A stretch of 64,000 bases of DNA from Gigaspora margarita. Lineage: Eukaryota > Glomeromycota > Glomeromycetes > Diversisporales > Gigasporaceae. Where the stretch lies: NCBI GenBank assembly GCA_009809945.1, contig WTPW01000492.1:1-64000 (forward strand), given 5' to 3'. The translations under genes and the position numbers were made by a program. Every line of letters begins with the position of its first letter. Position 1 is the first letter of the stretch. Below, piece by piece: positions 1-10,363 of this stretch. The notes beneath the pieces were generated by a model. That model had not been told where the DNA came from. It saw only the letters and a program-made list of their open reading frames with translations, and did not search any database.

Positions 1-378
1 GTTCGGGCAGGTCAGCTGATCGGTTTGTTGTGTTGTTGTTGTTGTCCCGTGATTTACATAAGGGTTGTCGTGGGAAAAAATCCTGGGTGCCGATTCGGGT
101 CCTGGGAGAATTTTTTGTTTTGTTTTAATCAATGGGTCCGATGATGTCATGGTTGAATTTGTTAGGGTCTCGGGAGATTCCCCACTATTTGCAATTTTAT
201 TTCCATTATTTTCTTCGATGAAGAAAGTTTGAGAGGCTTCGGTCATAGGGGTGTCTACGATTTTCATTTTTTTTGTAGCGTGCTCCTTATTATCGTTATC
301 TATTTCCATATCGGTGTGGGGGGTGGGGCAGACTTGTGTATCCGTATTGCCATTATTATGTTCTTGTGTTGCCGACAT
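1..378 (-). CDS. N-terminus of unidentified polar protein, runs off the left edge
   Basis: Reading right to left from an ATG at 378, the frame stays open for 126 codons to the window edge. The start MSATQEHNNGNTDTQ is followed by a polar Asn/Thr/Asp-rich stretch with a basic patch KKMKI at residues 36-40. The segment is more GC-rich than its surroundings and its triplets look coding. The same frame is closed by TAA at 484-486 and has no earlier ATG, which supports this start, although ambiguous bases lie just upstream (383, 400, 407). No domain is visible in this part. Polar N-termini like this occur in proteins of multicopy elements in these fungi, but that is inference from style only; it could equally be a host gene. 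Confidence 0.5.
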   Translation of the reverse strand, partial: MSATQEHNNGNTDTQVCPTPHTDMEIDNDNKEHATKKMKIVDTPMTEASQTFFIEENNGNKIANSGESPETLTNSTMTSSDPLIKTKQKILPGPESAPRIFSHDNPYVNHGTTTTTQQTDQLTCPN

Positions 379-589
379 AGTCNGCAACAACTTGGTAAAN
401 GAAAGTNGCGTATGAGCGGTCTGGGTTCTTTTCCTCTTTATCTTGTAGTCCAAGGGCTGCGAGGGCAGTTTATTGGTTGTTGTTTAGTTAGTTTGTCATA
501 GTTTTGTCTTACGAGCGCTCTCTTTCCTATAGGATTTTGTTGTTTATGCGATTTTTTGGGATTTTCAGGGGTGTACCGGAAAGAGTTTA

Positions 590-1270
590 AAAACTTTTTT
601 TTTTGAATTCTATAGCTTCATATAATTCAAATAAAAAAAATTTTATCGAATTTAGTCAAGTGGTTGTCAAGTTATCTTTGCTCAAAGTTAGAAAAAAATC
701 AAAACAACTATCAAAATAGAAGCTATGCCAAATTTTTTTCTAAATTTGAGCGAAGATGTCTTGATAACCATCTAATCAAATTTGATAAAACTTTTTTTTG
801 AATTCTATGGCTTTATAAAATTCACATAAAAAAAGTTTTATTGAATTTGGTTAGATGGTCGCCAAAATATATTCGCTCAAATTTAGAAAAAAATTTGGCG
901 CAGCTTCTATTTTGATAGTTTTGACGTTGAGCGAAGATATCTTGACAACCATTTGACTAAATATGATAAAAATTTTTTTATTTGAATTATATGAAGCTAT
1001 AGAATTCAAAAAAAAAAGTTTTATCAAATTTGGTCAGATGGTTGTCGAGGTATCTTCGCTCAAAGTTAGATNAAAAATTTGGCGCAGCTTCTATTTTGAT
1101 AGGCATTTTGATTTTCTCTGACTTTGAGCAAAGATAACTCGACAACCACTTGACTAAATTCGATGAATTTTTTTATTTGAATTCTATAAAGCCATAGAAT
1201 TCAAATAAAAAAAGTTTTACCAAATTTGGTATTATAGTTGCCAAGATATCTTTGCTCAAAGTTTTGGAAA
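590..1270. repeat. Tandem repeat, period about 190 bp, four units
   Basis: Four diverged units are marked by a GAATTCTATAGC-type core at about 605, 800, 984 and 1179 (spacing 195, 184 and 195). Each unit has a short palindrome around GAATTC, then an AAGTTTTA(T/C)CAAATTTGG block and an ATCTTCGCTCAAAG block. A GGCGCAGCTTCTATTTTGAT segment recurs between units. No coding potential. Confidence 0.75.
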
Positions 1271-1504
1271 TTCTTATTTTTACTAGGATTTTCATATCGA
1301 TCAGTATCAAAAAAGTAAGTGCAGGAGTATCAAAAACGTAAGATTTGCCTCCCAAACCCAAATTCCAAATCCCAAATCCCAAACCCAAATACCAGACCCA
1401 AATCCCAAACCCAAATCCCAAACCCAAATCTTGTCTTTGGAATTTAGAGTTTCCAAAGAAAAACTTTTTTCTTTACTAAACAAACCTCCTTTCAACTTCT
1501 AAAT

Positions 1505-1740
1505 AAAGTTGTAGAGAAGTATCTTGCGATCAGAATGATAGTTAAAATGTTAAAATTGGCCTAGTGGATCACAAAATATAAGTATTTTAATCTTCATGAC
1601 TATATATTTTCTTTTTTATATAAATAAAGAAGAAAACATATAGTCGCGAAAACTAAAATACTTATATCTCGCAATCTACTAGGCCAATTTTAACATTTTA
1701 ACTATCATTCTGATCACAAGATTCCTTTACAACTTTACTT
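1505..1740. mobile_element. Foldback MITE nested in the left arm of the compound element
   Basis: Arms of about 110 bp: TAAAGTTGTAGAGAAG...CAGAATGATAG on the left reappears inverted as CTATCATTCTG...CAACTTTA on the right, around a centre near 1620. It interrupts a block that is continuous in the other arm (AACTTCTAA...GAAGTGCAGT), which shows it is an insertion. No clean target duplication identified. Confidence 0.6.
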
Positions 1741-1884
1741 AGGGAAGTGCAGTAAATTACATGATTAGGGTTTATATAGGTCCTGACCCCCTAGTAATAG
1801 GACTATTGACCAATCAAATTTTATAAAATTTAAAAAAAAACTCAAAAATGTTCTTGATCTGAAAATAAGCTACCACAATCTACA

Positions 1885-2216
1885 AAAGTCGCTACATAGT
1901 AAAGTCTAAATTTTACTAAGTAAATTGATTAAAATCGCTTAAGTAAACTTATTCAGAAGGTCAAATACACATTCCACAGAATTTTCATAAGTATTAAAGA
2001 ATTATTTATTAATTGACTTTTGATTTTTATGTTGGATGGAAAAATTAAAATTTTTTAAAAAAATATATTTGACGAATATAAAAATTATAAGTTAAATACT
2101 TCAATTTTAATAAAACTTTCAGAGTATGTGTATTTTGGTCTTTCTAACAAGTTTAATTAATCGATAATTATCGATTAGTACAGTAGAATTTAGACTTTAC
2201 TATGTAGCAGCTATCT
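1885..2216. mobile_element. Foldback MITE, GTCGCTACATAGTAAAGTC family
   Basis: An inverted repeat starts AAGTCGCTACATAGTAAAGT and ends with its mirror ACTTTACTATGTAGCAGCTA. The same ends and internal blocks (AAGTAAACTTATTCAGAAG; TTTTTATTATTTGACTTTTA-like centre) recur at 48462-48815 and 49017-49376. No ORF. Confidence 0.7.
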
Positions 2217-2560
2217 GCAATTAACTAAAAATTAATTTTACTTCAATATTATTGGCTATTTATACTATGTAATAGATGGGGACCTCCCAGAAAATTACGT
2301 GATTTACTGCACTTTCTTTAGAAGTTAAATGAGAGGTTTGCTTAGTAAAAAAAAAGTTTTTCTTTAGAAAACTCCAAATTTCAAAAATTTGTAATTTTGG
2401 TTTGGGATTTGGGTTTGGGTTTGAAATTTGGTTTGGGTTTGGAATGGGTTGGGTTTGGGATTTGGAATGAGTTTGGGATTTGGGATGAGTTTGGGTTTTG
2501 GGATGAGTTTGGGTTTTGGGATGAGTTTGGGTTTTGGAATTTGGGATTGGGATTTGTTCA

Positions 2561-2925
2561 GTTTTGCATATAGGATTTTTGAATATAGGTGGACAAACCT
2601 ATTTGTTCAGGTTAGTCCATAGCCCAATTCCAATCCCATAGGTTTTGCCAACAAGTATAATTACAGCATTATGGCATTATAGCATTATGGCATTACATCT
2701 TACAGTTCACAGCAATTACAGCAAAAAATCTGGCAATGCCATTACTATATTATTTTGTAAAATTTATTCTACTACTAACTATTACAGACTGCTAAAAGAA
2801 AAACAAAACATAGCGATTTGTATTACATAATCAATAAAATTAGTCCATGATTTGAATAATAGTAGAATACAGAACCTGTAATGCTCTGTATTTTTTAAAT
2901 CATCTTTATACAATATTCCTTTTCT
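2561..2925. other. No gene; short GCATTA-rich repeat
   Basis: AT-rich DNA with a small tandem motif (CAGCATTATGGCATTATAGC) at about 2660-2700. A similar GGCATTACGGCATCACGG run lies near 54830. Nothing else seen. Confidence 0.4.
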
Positions 2926-3705
2926 TCATAGTACAGGTATTCTTTCATTTTTACGACACCAATTTACTTGCATATATGTGGAATGTTGTGGATATATTAC
3001 ATTGTGATTACAAGTTTCAGTATATTCTTTTTCTCCACCATGAAATAGGAACCTATCTACTTTAGTCACATGTCCTTCTCGATGTTTCTGCCTGTTTAGT
3101 TTGTTCAGTTCTTTTTCATTGATTTTTATTTTATGCATTATTGCAATATAATTATAAAGGCATATATTCTTTAATTGCTTGCTATAGTGCATATAATCAA
3201 TTTGTAAGTTTACTGTATTTATTTATTTGTTAGAGTTTATTATTGTAAACATTTTATCATTAGCAAATTTATAATCATCATCATCTTTGTCCAATTCATT
3301 TTTACCACTATTAGTATCTGAATCTTCTGAAAGGGGAGTCAACTAAATTATCAACTAGGCTGTGAAACTAATTATGTTTTGAAAGAGTTGAATGAAGTGA
3401 TATGAATTAATTAGGTGTGTAATAGTCTTTAAAACCTAAAAGGTAAATTGATACCTGAGGTCCAGTTACTTCTGTTTATCTACAATTTTGTTGAGCCACA
3501 TCGTAACTAGTTTTCATGATCTTTTTACATAATTAGCTGATTGTTCCTTCATTTGTGTTGTGTCAATAATAAATTTATTCAAGGTTATTGCACATTAAAA
3601 ATGAATTGTGCATATTTATATCAGATTTTGTTATATAATCTGTAATATAATAAATATTTGCAAGTAATAATTTGACAGATTCTATGAATTTTATATCATT
3701 ATTTT
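2926..3705 (-). pseudogene. Helitron A: two-tyrosine motif and downstream block
   Basis: On the minus strand, 3590-3705 reads NDIKFIESVKLLLANIYYIT then DYITKSDINMHNSF. The YYITDYITKSD core matches the paired tyrosines of Helitron Rep (compare AKYITKYITK in the Helitron at 40.2 kb). At 2926-3192, CLYNYIAIMHKIKI and YPQHSTYMQVNW...IPVL match the family's LSLYDFV...HPQSxTHxxxxR...PVL segment between Rep and helicase. The stretch between them is degenerate. The hAT-like element at 3716-4919 separates this block from the HUH part. Confidence 0.7.
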
Positions 3706-3715
3706 CACGGCAACT

Positions 3716-4919
3716 CAGTGATGGTAAATAACCTGAAATGACCCAAATGACCCAAATGACAAATGACTAGTTATTGGGTCATTTCGAGGCTCAAATGACC
3801 TAGAAGGTCATTTAACATATGTTAGTCAATATTCTAATGCTCTTTAGCCAATCAGAATTGCTGCCAACTAAAATTAAAACATAATCAATAATTGTAGCTA
3901 TAAGTCAATTAATATTTATGTTTTTTAGGTTTTCTCCAACCTATCCTAACTAGATTTATTTTATTAGTTTAAATTAATAATAGTATAAAATAGAAAATAG
4001 GAGGTGTAATGTCACATTGGGTGCTTTGTAGCACAAATGTAGTTAGAAATCTTTACCATAGAATTTTTCTATAGCCATATCTCTTTACTTCAACTAGTTT
4101 TCGGGTTGGAGGAATTTGTCAGCCTAGTCCAAGAACTTATCTGACCCCTCACCTATCTCTACTGAATAACAAAGAGACTATTAATTTTAGGATTAATTTA
4201 AGGCTGCTGTAACAAAGTTTCTACTAAGACATTATATTAATAAAAAAAAAAAAATATATATATATATATATTTATGTTTTAAGTAAAGTTTGTTCAAAAT
4301 AATAAATTGCATATTTCGAACACCTTACTTAAGACATAAATATTAATTAACTTAGTAAAATTTGGGACTTTAATCTATAGCTAAGATTATCGATAAGGAA
4401 AATAATAAAGTTTGATAACTTTTTATACGAGCAATTCGACCAATAAAATTATTTTATATGCCAAAGAACTAAATGAACTTAATATCGGTAACCAAAATGA
4501 TCTTGTCATGATTTAATAGCTTGGAGTTATTTAAATTTCGATCAAGCGATCGAGTTATTTACCATTCCTAGGTGGGACTGGGCATATAAACTTTTATTTG
4601 GTTTGGGCCTGAGTCTATTAATACCTAGCCCAACCCAGCTTACTTCGAAACCTATATGTATGCATTATCGTTATGTTGTTAAAGTTGATCAATCTATGTA
4701 AAAAATATTAGTTATGGGATACAAACTCTATATGCACGATGGTCTAATGACTAAATGACCCTCAAATGACCTCAGTCATTTCTAAATGACCATGGTCATT
4801 TGGTCACGAGTCATTTCTAAATGACCCAAAATTGAGATGACCGTTAATGACCAGTCATTTTAGGGTCATTTGAGGTCATTTGAAAAATTTGCAAATGACC
4901 AGGTCATTTACCATCACTG
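3716..4919. mobile_element. hAT-like non-autonomous element, CAGTGATGGTAAATGACC ends
   Basis: Terminal inverted repeats CAGTGATGGTAAAT...ATTTACCATCACTG are flanked by a perfect 8-bp duplication CGGCAACT (3708-3715 and 4920-4927), which is hAT-like. The element is 1,204 bp. Both ends are built of many copies of a short AAATGACC / GGTCATTT motif in both orientations. The interior is AT-rich with no transposase, and carries an (AT)n run at about 4250-4272. It splits the two-tyrosine region of Helitron A. Confidence 0.85.
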
Positions 4920-5181
4920 CGGCAACTAGCTATTATGTAGAAATTATGATTATTTATATATACATTGTGGCATTGAAGAGTAACTATACCTAGTTCTGGA
5001 TAAATTTTTTTAGTACTTCTACTAACTCATGCGGAAAGTCAAATTGACAATCTGATATTTTGCTGTGATAATATTTTTTACATGATTTATGACACTTATA
5101 GAATAGCGTAAGTTTTGCAATTCTAAGTACATCTAGTTAAAATTCTTCATTAAAATTTGGAGATTGTGGATCTGGTATAGG

Positions 5182-5457
5182 TAGTGATGTGAGTTGGTAG
5201 CTACTAGTAGGAATCTACTGCTAGTATCTACTAGTTGATAACAGTAGATACCATTAGGTAAATTATATGCAGGGTAGATACCAATAAAATAATCGAATTA
5301 AATTTTAAAAATGATGATTGAAAAGTATATGATTTGCCAAATAAATTTTATTTATCATGTGACTAGTAGATCTACTGGTAGTGGTAGCTACCAGTAGCTA
5401 CCACCTACCAGTAGATACCAGTAGGAACATGCCAAATTGGTAGAATTCACATTACTA
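5182..5457. mobile_element. hAT-like MITE, TAGTGATGTGARTT ends
   Basis: TAGTGATGTGAGTT...AATTCACATTACTA ends are flanked by a perfect 8-bp duplication GGTATAGG (5174-5181, 5458-5465). The 276-bp element has subterminal CTACTAGTAG / TACCAGTAG repeats and no ORF. It is inserted in decayed Helitron A. Confidence 0.85.
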
Positions 5458-5484
5458 GGTATAGGTAATATTGATGGGTGCATC

Positions 5485-5712
5485 TAGTATTTAAAATTCA
5501 ATGTTCTCAGTGTTCTCAAAGAACATTATACAATTTTTGAGAACATAAATTATTAAAATATGTTTTCTATTTGAGAACTTTCAAAAATTCTTTTAATATT
5601 AAAAAAAATTAAATTTCCCTATATGAAGAACATTAAAATTTTACTGAGAACATTAAGAAATTAAAAATGTTCTTTTTGAGAACATAAAACCAGTTTTGAA
5701 TTTTAAACACTG
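5485..5712. mobile_element. hAT-like MITE, YAGTRTTTAAAATTCA ends
   Basis: TAGTATTTAAAATTCA at the left and TGAATTTTAAACACTG at the right. The flanking 8-mers GGTGCATC / GGTGCATT differ at one base. 228 bp, with internal GTTCTC/GAGAAC repeats. The insertion point lies inside the Rep frame of Helitron A, just after codons for MHP, so the MITE supplies that frame's apparent C-terminus. Confidence 0.8.
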
Positions 5713-6420
5713 GGTGCATTCTCTTCTCTAACATTGAATTTGGGGTTTTGTATTCTGTGTTTAACATCTCATCAGTTATGTAATTATTATCTGGATAGAA
5801 ATAAGTGATATTTTTTTTAATAATTTTATTTATATAGACCATTAATTGTTCTCTAAAATCTTTGTATTTAAGATGATCCTGTAATTCTATCAGATTAAGA
5901 GCACCCTGAAGCCAGATTAACATATGGCAATGCAGGGTACTGTGATCTTGGTACTCTATAACTCCATAATAATTTTTAATATTTTCCAATATTCCACCCT
6001 CCTGGTCTTTCGTAACCAACAATAAATCTAATTATATTTTCTATTAAGTTGTTAAAGTATTTCAATACTGCAGTTGGATCAAAGTGAGCTAATTTAGCTC
6101 ATTTTGTTCAGTTGGAAAGTTTTCTGGGCATAAAGTACTAATGTTCACTTCCTTTCTCACATACATCATCATGATTGAACTGTGAAGATCTGCTGGGTTG
6201 ATGGTTATAAATAATGAAGGAGAGCCATCCCGTATTATAACTGCATGAATTTCATTATGAAGAAGTTTTTTAGATTGGTGTGAACCCATGACTTTTTCAC
6301 TTAAACATTTATATTTCTTAACAGTTCTATTATTGCTTTGTTTTTTATAAATTGTTTATTTTGCTTTTGTTCAATCGCAATTTTCATGTCATTTGGTGTA
6401 AATCTCAAGATTAATTCTGA
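5713..6420 (-). pseudogene. Rep (HUH endonuclease) fragment of Helitron A
   Basis: Pieces in order: ILRFTPNDMKIAIEQ (about 6365-6410), then LLHNEIHAVIIRDGSPSLFI and TINPADLHSSIMM (6100-6290), then YYGVIEYQDHSTLHCHMLIW (about 5915-5970). These match the Helitron_like_N domain RNEIRxL...GLPSIFITINPADxHxP...GVVExQGRGSLHCHMLxWL. HCH is the metal-binding HUH motif of the nickase. The frame breaks between 6089 and 6022. The last 26 or so residues of the open stretch below 5712 come from an inserted MITE, not from the Helitron. Confidence 0.8.
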
Positions 6421-7254
6421 AGATTATTTGAATTTAGCTTGTTTTGTTGTTAAGTACATTCCTGTTGCAATATCTCTTCTTTGTTATATATCAAATACTG
6501 CAAAAATAAATGAATAATAATGTTTAAATTTGGGATCATTAAAGAGCAATAAATGTTAATATATTGTTTAAATGGTACATGCTGTTTGTGAAAATTATCT
6601 TCATGCCTCCTATTCTATAGGAAAACAGATAGGAAATTCTGAAGGTAAAAGTGTTGCATTTGTATATTCATTTTTAGGCATTTTTGAATGTAGCATCAAG
6701 ATTGTATTATAACAATCTTGTTTATGATCTGTAGTTTTTTGGACTAATTTTTCAAGAAATTTTAATGAACGTTCTTGTTCTGTAATATGATCGTTATCAA
6801 TATATGTCATACCCAAACTCAGTATTGTACGTTTTGGCTGTCTACAGCCTTTTTTGGTTTGTCTATATCCAAAATTGTCCAAATGTCCAAGATTGTCCAA
6901 AGCTTGTTCAGGCTTTAATAATTACTAAAAAATATATAACTATATATTTTTTTAGGTGCTAAACACATTCAAGTAAAAATTAAAATAGGTTATCTTAATA
7001 AAATTTTAAGTAATTTTACTTTATTTAATTGTCCAACATTGTCCAAAATTGTTCAAATCATTGTCCAAAGCTGTTCTGTGACAACACTGCCTGAACTCTT
7101 TAATTTAGTTGAATCTTCAGTAGAGTCAAACAATTCATATATTGTTTCTTTATTTTTTTTCTTTTATCAATTTTTTGATTTAAATTATCATCATCATTAT
7201 CTTCATTAATTGGGTCTATAATATATCCAGTATAGTTACTATAATCTTAAGATT

Positions 7255-7778
7255 AACATTAACTATTACAGCTGTTGCTAATAAAGCAGGTGGCACTTTA
7301 TTTTCTGGTAGTAATTCTAATATTGTTCTATCAAGTTTGATTTTTTTATATAAAATGTTGTTGTTTATTAACCATTCTAAGGCTGCAACAACTTTATTTT
7401 TTCTTATACTTAAAACTTTTTCAATTGTTTTTCAGATGGTCATTCTTCTCCTACAAATACAACTTTTAGATGTTCATATAATCGATACATTGGTAGAGGT
7501 AAAATAGTTGAAAGTGAGGTTGGTTCTTGAACAAATGTAATTACGTGACCTTTCATTTTGTAATGTGTATGTTCTCATTCAGTGAGCTATATAAGGTTTA
7601 TGCATATATAGCCAGTCAAAATCAAAAGCTGTTCCGGTATTGTCAATTCTTGAACACATAGTGGAGTTGGTTCTATCCATATATTTGCCAGAGAGATCAT
7701 TGGGGTTCTTCCTGCATCCAATGAACTTTTACAATCATAACAACTGATTTTCATTATTATTTGTATTACCTCTAACAA
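7255..7778 (-). pseudogene. DUF6570-like block of Helitron A
   Basis: At 7587-7778 the protein reads SLANIWIEPTPLCVQ then ELTIPEQLLIL, matching the LxNGLWIGxxP...LTxxEQLLIAR signature of the DUF6570 region upstream of Helitron Rep domains. Downstream, GHVITFVQEPTSLSTILPLP matches the family's GHVIAFPQDP motif. Then come VVFVG, ALEWLINNN and LLPENKVPPAL, again in family order. The frame changes near 7403 and again at the ends. It is a fragment of a transposon protein. Confidence 0.75.
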
Positions 7779-8260
7779 ATCTACTTCTATCTAATATTAT
7801 TTTATAACCGCTGGTATCTATATACAGATGTCCATATACAAAATTAATTTCAAAGAGCAATTTTTCTAAATATTTGTCAGCTTTGAGTAACAGTAGATAT
7901 ATATCTCACATTGCTATAGTAGTTAAATGTTTATATATAAATAAACTGGAACAAACTGCACATGTCAGTTCTCTAAATTTGTCACAGCTAGTATTTTCTC
8001 AAAATTCTGCCAATGCATTATTTGCATTATTTTCATTAATTGGATATGGCCAGTTAGTATATCATTCTTTTAATGAATCATATGTGTTATTCATATCTAG
8101 AACACGCAATGGAATACATGCTTCAATTGCCTGATTGTCTTTTTCAACTCATATCTTTTGTCTCTTTGCATGCCGAACTTCACTTTATTTATATTGTTGC
8201 TTTCATTCACATTGCCAGTAACTTGTACATGCTCTCTGTGTAGCTTTTTGTTGTTTACAC

Positions 8261-8508
8261 TTTATTCTAAAACAATCTCTAATTATAACAATAACAACAA
8301 TATTAATGATAATAATAATAAATATATTTTTCAATAAATTGAATCTTCAAAAACTAAATACATTTGTTTAATTAATTTATAGTATTGATTCAGTGAACCA
8401 AAAAGAAAGGGTAATTGTAATTAGTTGCTTTACTTATACGTAATCTAGTAAATTGTCATAAAAACCATCAAATGTAAATTTATTATGAATGTTTTTTTTG
8501 AGAATTGG
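8261..8508. other. AT-rich spacer, nothing recognised
   Basis: Low-complexity AT-rich DNA between the 5' part of Helitron A and the tandem repeat. No ORF, RNA or repeat family identified. Confidence 0.4.
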
Positions 8509-9116
8509 TTTATTAAATCAAAATACGGTAATAAAAATAATATTATTAATAATATTATAAAGAAAATTATAATTTACAGCACCCACATATAACATTTTCT
8601 TAACACCACCCAAAATCATATAAACAATAATAGATTTAACCCACCCATACACGATGATTAAAAAGTATAGTCATAATTCTTATTCTACAACTTTAAATAT
8701 AGTCATAGTGACCATATTTCATTATAGATATAATTTTATATTTAAATTAATCGTGTCAAAATATAGTAATCATGAATCAATTTATTAAATCAAAATATGG
8801 TAATAAAAATAAAAATATTAATAAATATATAAAGAAAATTAAATTTACAGCACCCACATATAACATTTTCATAACACGACTAAAAATCGTACAAACAATA
8901 GTAGATTTAACCCATGCATACACGATGACCAAAAAGTATTGTCATAACTCTCATTCTACAACTTTATAGTCATAGTGACCACACATATTGTTCAAGATAT
9001 AATTTTACATTTAAATTATTCATGTCAAAAATATAGTCAACTTTAAATATAGTCATAGTGACCAAACACATCGTTCAAGTTATAATTTTACATTTAAATT
9101 AATCATGTCAAAATAT
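8509..9116. repeat. Tandem duplication of a unit of about 265 bp, plus a partial third copy
   Basis: TTTATTAAATCAAAATAYGG starts both unit 1 (about 8509) and unit 2 (about 8778). Both continue through CAGCACCCACATATAACATT and TATAGTCATAGTGACCA. A partial third unit covers about 9045-9116. The TATAGTCATAATGATCATC motif continues at 10363-10440, so the array was split by the element at 9117-10355. Confidence 0.75.
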
Positions 9117-10355
9117 CAGTTCCAATTATTTTCCCAATACAAACTTTTCTGACAATTCATTTGCCCGACAAACCTTTTTCTGACATATAATTTTTCTGAC
9201 AATGTGTATTTTCTGACAGTATTCTTTTTCCGACATATGAGTTTCCTGACATATCACTTTTCTGACTATATCTATTTCCCGACAATATTCTTTTCTGACA
9301 GTATCTTTTCCTGACAGTATTCTTTCCTGAAAATAATTATTTCCTGACAGTACGCTTTCCTGACAGTACTCTTTCCAGACAGTACTCTACTCTTTCCTGA
9401 TAGTACTTTCCTAAAAAGTATCCTTTCTTAACAATGAATGTCGAAACTAGTGGTTGTACCTTAGCCCCATTAGGTTAGGGTTAGGTTAGTTCTGGTCAAT
9501 TTTTGTTAGGATTTTATTTTTCGAGAAGTGGTTGTCGGGAAAATGATAGAGAGCCCTATGTTATTAGCCTATTCAGGTCTATTATTAATTGGCTTATAGT
9601 AGTCAAAGATATAACCGAATAACATCCAAATTGAAAGCATATAATAAAATATGAAACATCAATATACTATAAATAATATAAAATTACGTGAATTTGTTTA
9701 ATCATAATAAACTGCAAAATTTTTATATACCTGGGGAAAGGATACTGTCAGTAAAAGATACTGTCGGGAAAAGATACTGTCAGGAAAATAATACTGTTGG
9801 GAAAGAATACTGTTGGAAAAAGAATACTGTTGAGAAAAGAATACTGTTGGGAAAATAATACTGTCGGGAAATGGATAAATAAGAAAAGTGATATGTCAGG
9901 AAACTCATAGTCGGGAATCTAATACTGTCCAAAAAAAGGGGTCCGTATTATTTCGCTGACAATCACTTCACCGACATAACATTTCACTGACAAATATTCA
10001 CTGACAAGTTCATTTTACTGACAGTTTGTTTCACCGAAGTTCATTTTACCAACAAGTTTTTTTTTAAAAAGCACACTAACTTTAACCCTAATTCTACCCT
10101 GACCCTACCCTAACCCTAACGACAATGACCAGAATTACTTTGTCGGTGAAATGAGCTTCGGTGAAACAAACTGTCGGTAAAATGAACTTGTCGGTGAATA
10201 TTTGTTGGTGAAATGTTATGTCGGTGAAGTGATTGTCGGCGAAATAATTGCCACCCCAAAAAAAGGTATTGTCGGGAAACTGATATGTCAGAAAAATGTT
10301 TGTCAGGCAAATGAATTGTCGGGAAAGCTTGTGTCGGGAAAATAATATAAACCCT
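9117..10355. mobile_element. Long foldback element made of TTTCCCGACA / TGTCGGGAAA repeats
   Basis: The left half consists of repeats of TTTYCTGACA / TTCCCGACA and the right half of their complement TGTCGGGAAA. The ends share ATTATTTTCCC. CAAAATAT flanks both sides (9109-9116, 10356-10363) as a candidate 8-bp duplication. The flanks are copies of one tandem-repeat unit, so insertion into that repeat is well supported. 1,239 bp, no transposase. A second foldback is nested at the centre. Confidence 0.7.
9938..10257. mobile_element. Inner foldback with TTCACCGACA / TGTCGGTGAA arms and a telomere-like core
   Basis: Arms of about 100 bp: TATTTCGCTGACAATCACTT on the left mirrors AAGTGATTGTCGGCGAAATA on the right. 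Outer ends are GGGGTCC / GGCCACCCC-like. Poly-A tracts of seven bases flank both sides, compatible with a short target duplication. The core contains ACCCTACCCTAACCCTAAC at about 10099-10117. Confidence 0.65.
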
Positions 10356-10363
10356 CAAAATAT

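Larger units (their letters stand above)
1320..2560. repeat. Compound foldback element with CCCAAA / TTTGGG minisatellite arms
   Basis: The left arm has a degenerate CCCAAA(T) minisatellite (about 1348-1433) followed by a CCAAAGAAAAACTTTTTTCT block. The right arm has the reverse complement in mirror order: GTTTTTCTTTAG near 2355, then TTTGGG(A/T) repeats at about 2398-2555. A second matched block, GTGCAGTAAATYAC, lies at 1747 and inverted at about 2300. The arms enclose two smaller foldbacks, so insertion was repeated. Apparent frames here are glycine/phenylalanine repeats read from the minisatellite. Confidence 0.65.
2926..8260 (-). pseudogene. Decayed Helitron replicase gene (Helitron A), helicase part missing
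   Basis: Read right to left, this holds scattered pieces of one Helitron Rep protein in family order: a CAVC-type Cys motif near 7970, a DUF6570-like block (7255-7778), the Rep/HUH region (5713-6420), the two-tyrosine region (3590-3705) and a downstream block (2926-3192). Helitron Rep nicks DNA for rolling-circle transposition in the nucleus. Stops and frameshifts are many, and no Pif1-type helicase was found left of 2926, so the copy is both broken and truncated. Three hAT-like elements (3716-4919, 5182-5457, 5485-5712) are inserted in it. Its sequence is clearly different from the Helitron at 37946-42224, so it belongs to another Helitron lineage and is older. Confidence 0.8.

Noticed and set aside
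1173-2622. Gly/Phe/Trp-repeat frames such as GLGFGIWVWD
   Set aside because: Direct read-out of the CCCAAA/TTTGGG minisatellite.
8772-8969. 65-residue plus-strand frame
   Set aside because: Lies in a tandem repeat; the sister unit does not keep the frame.
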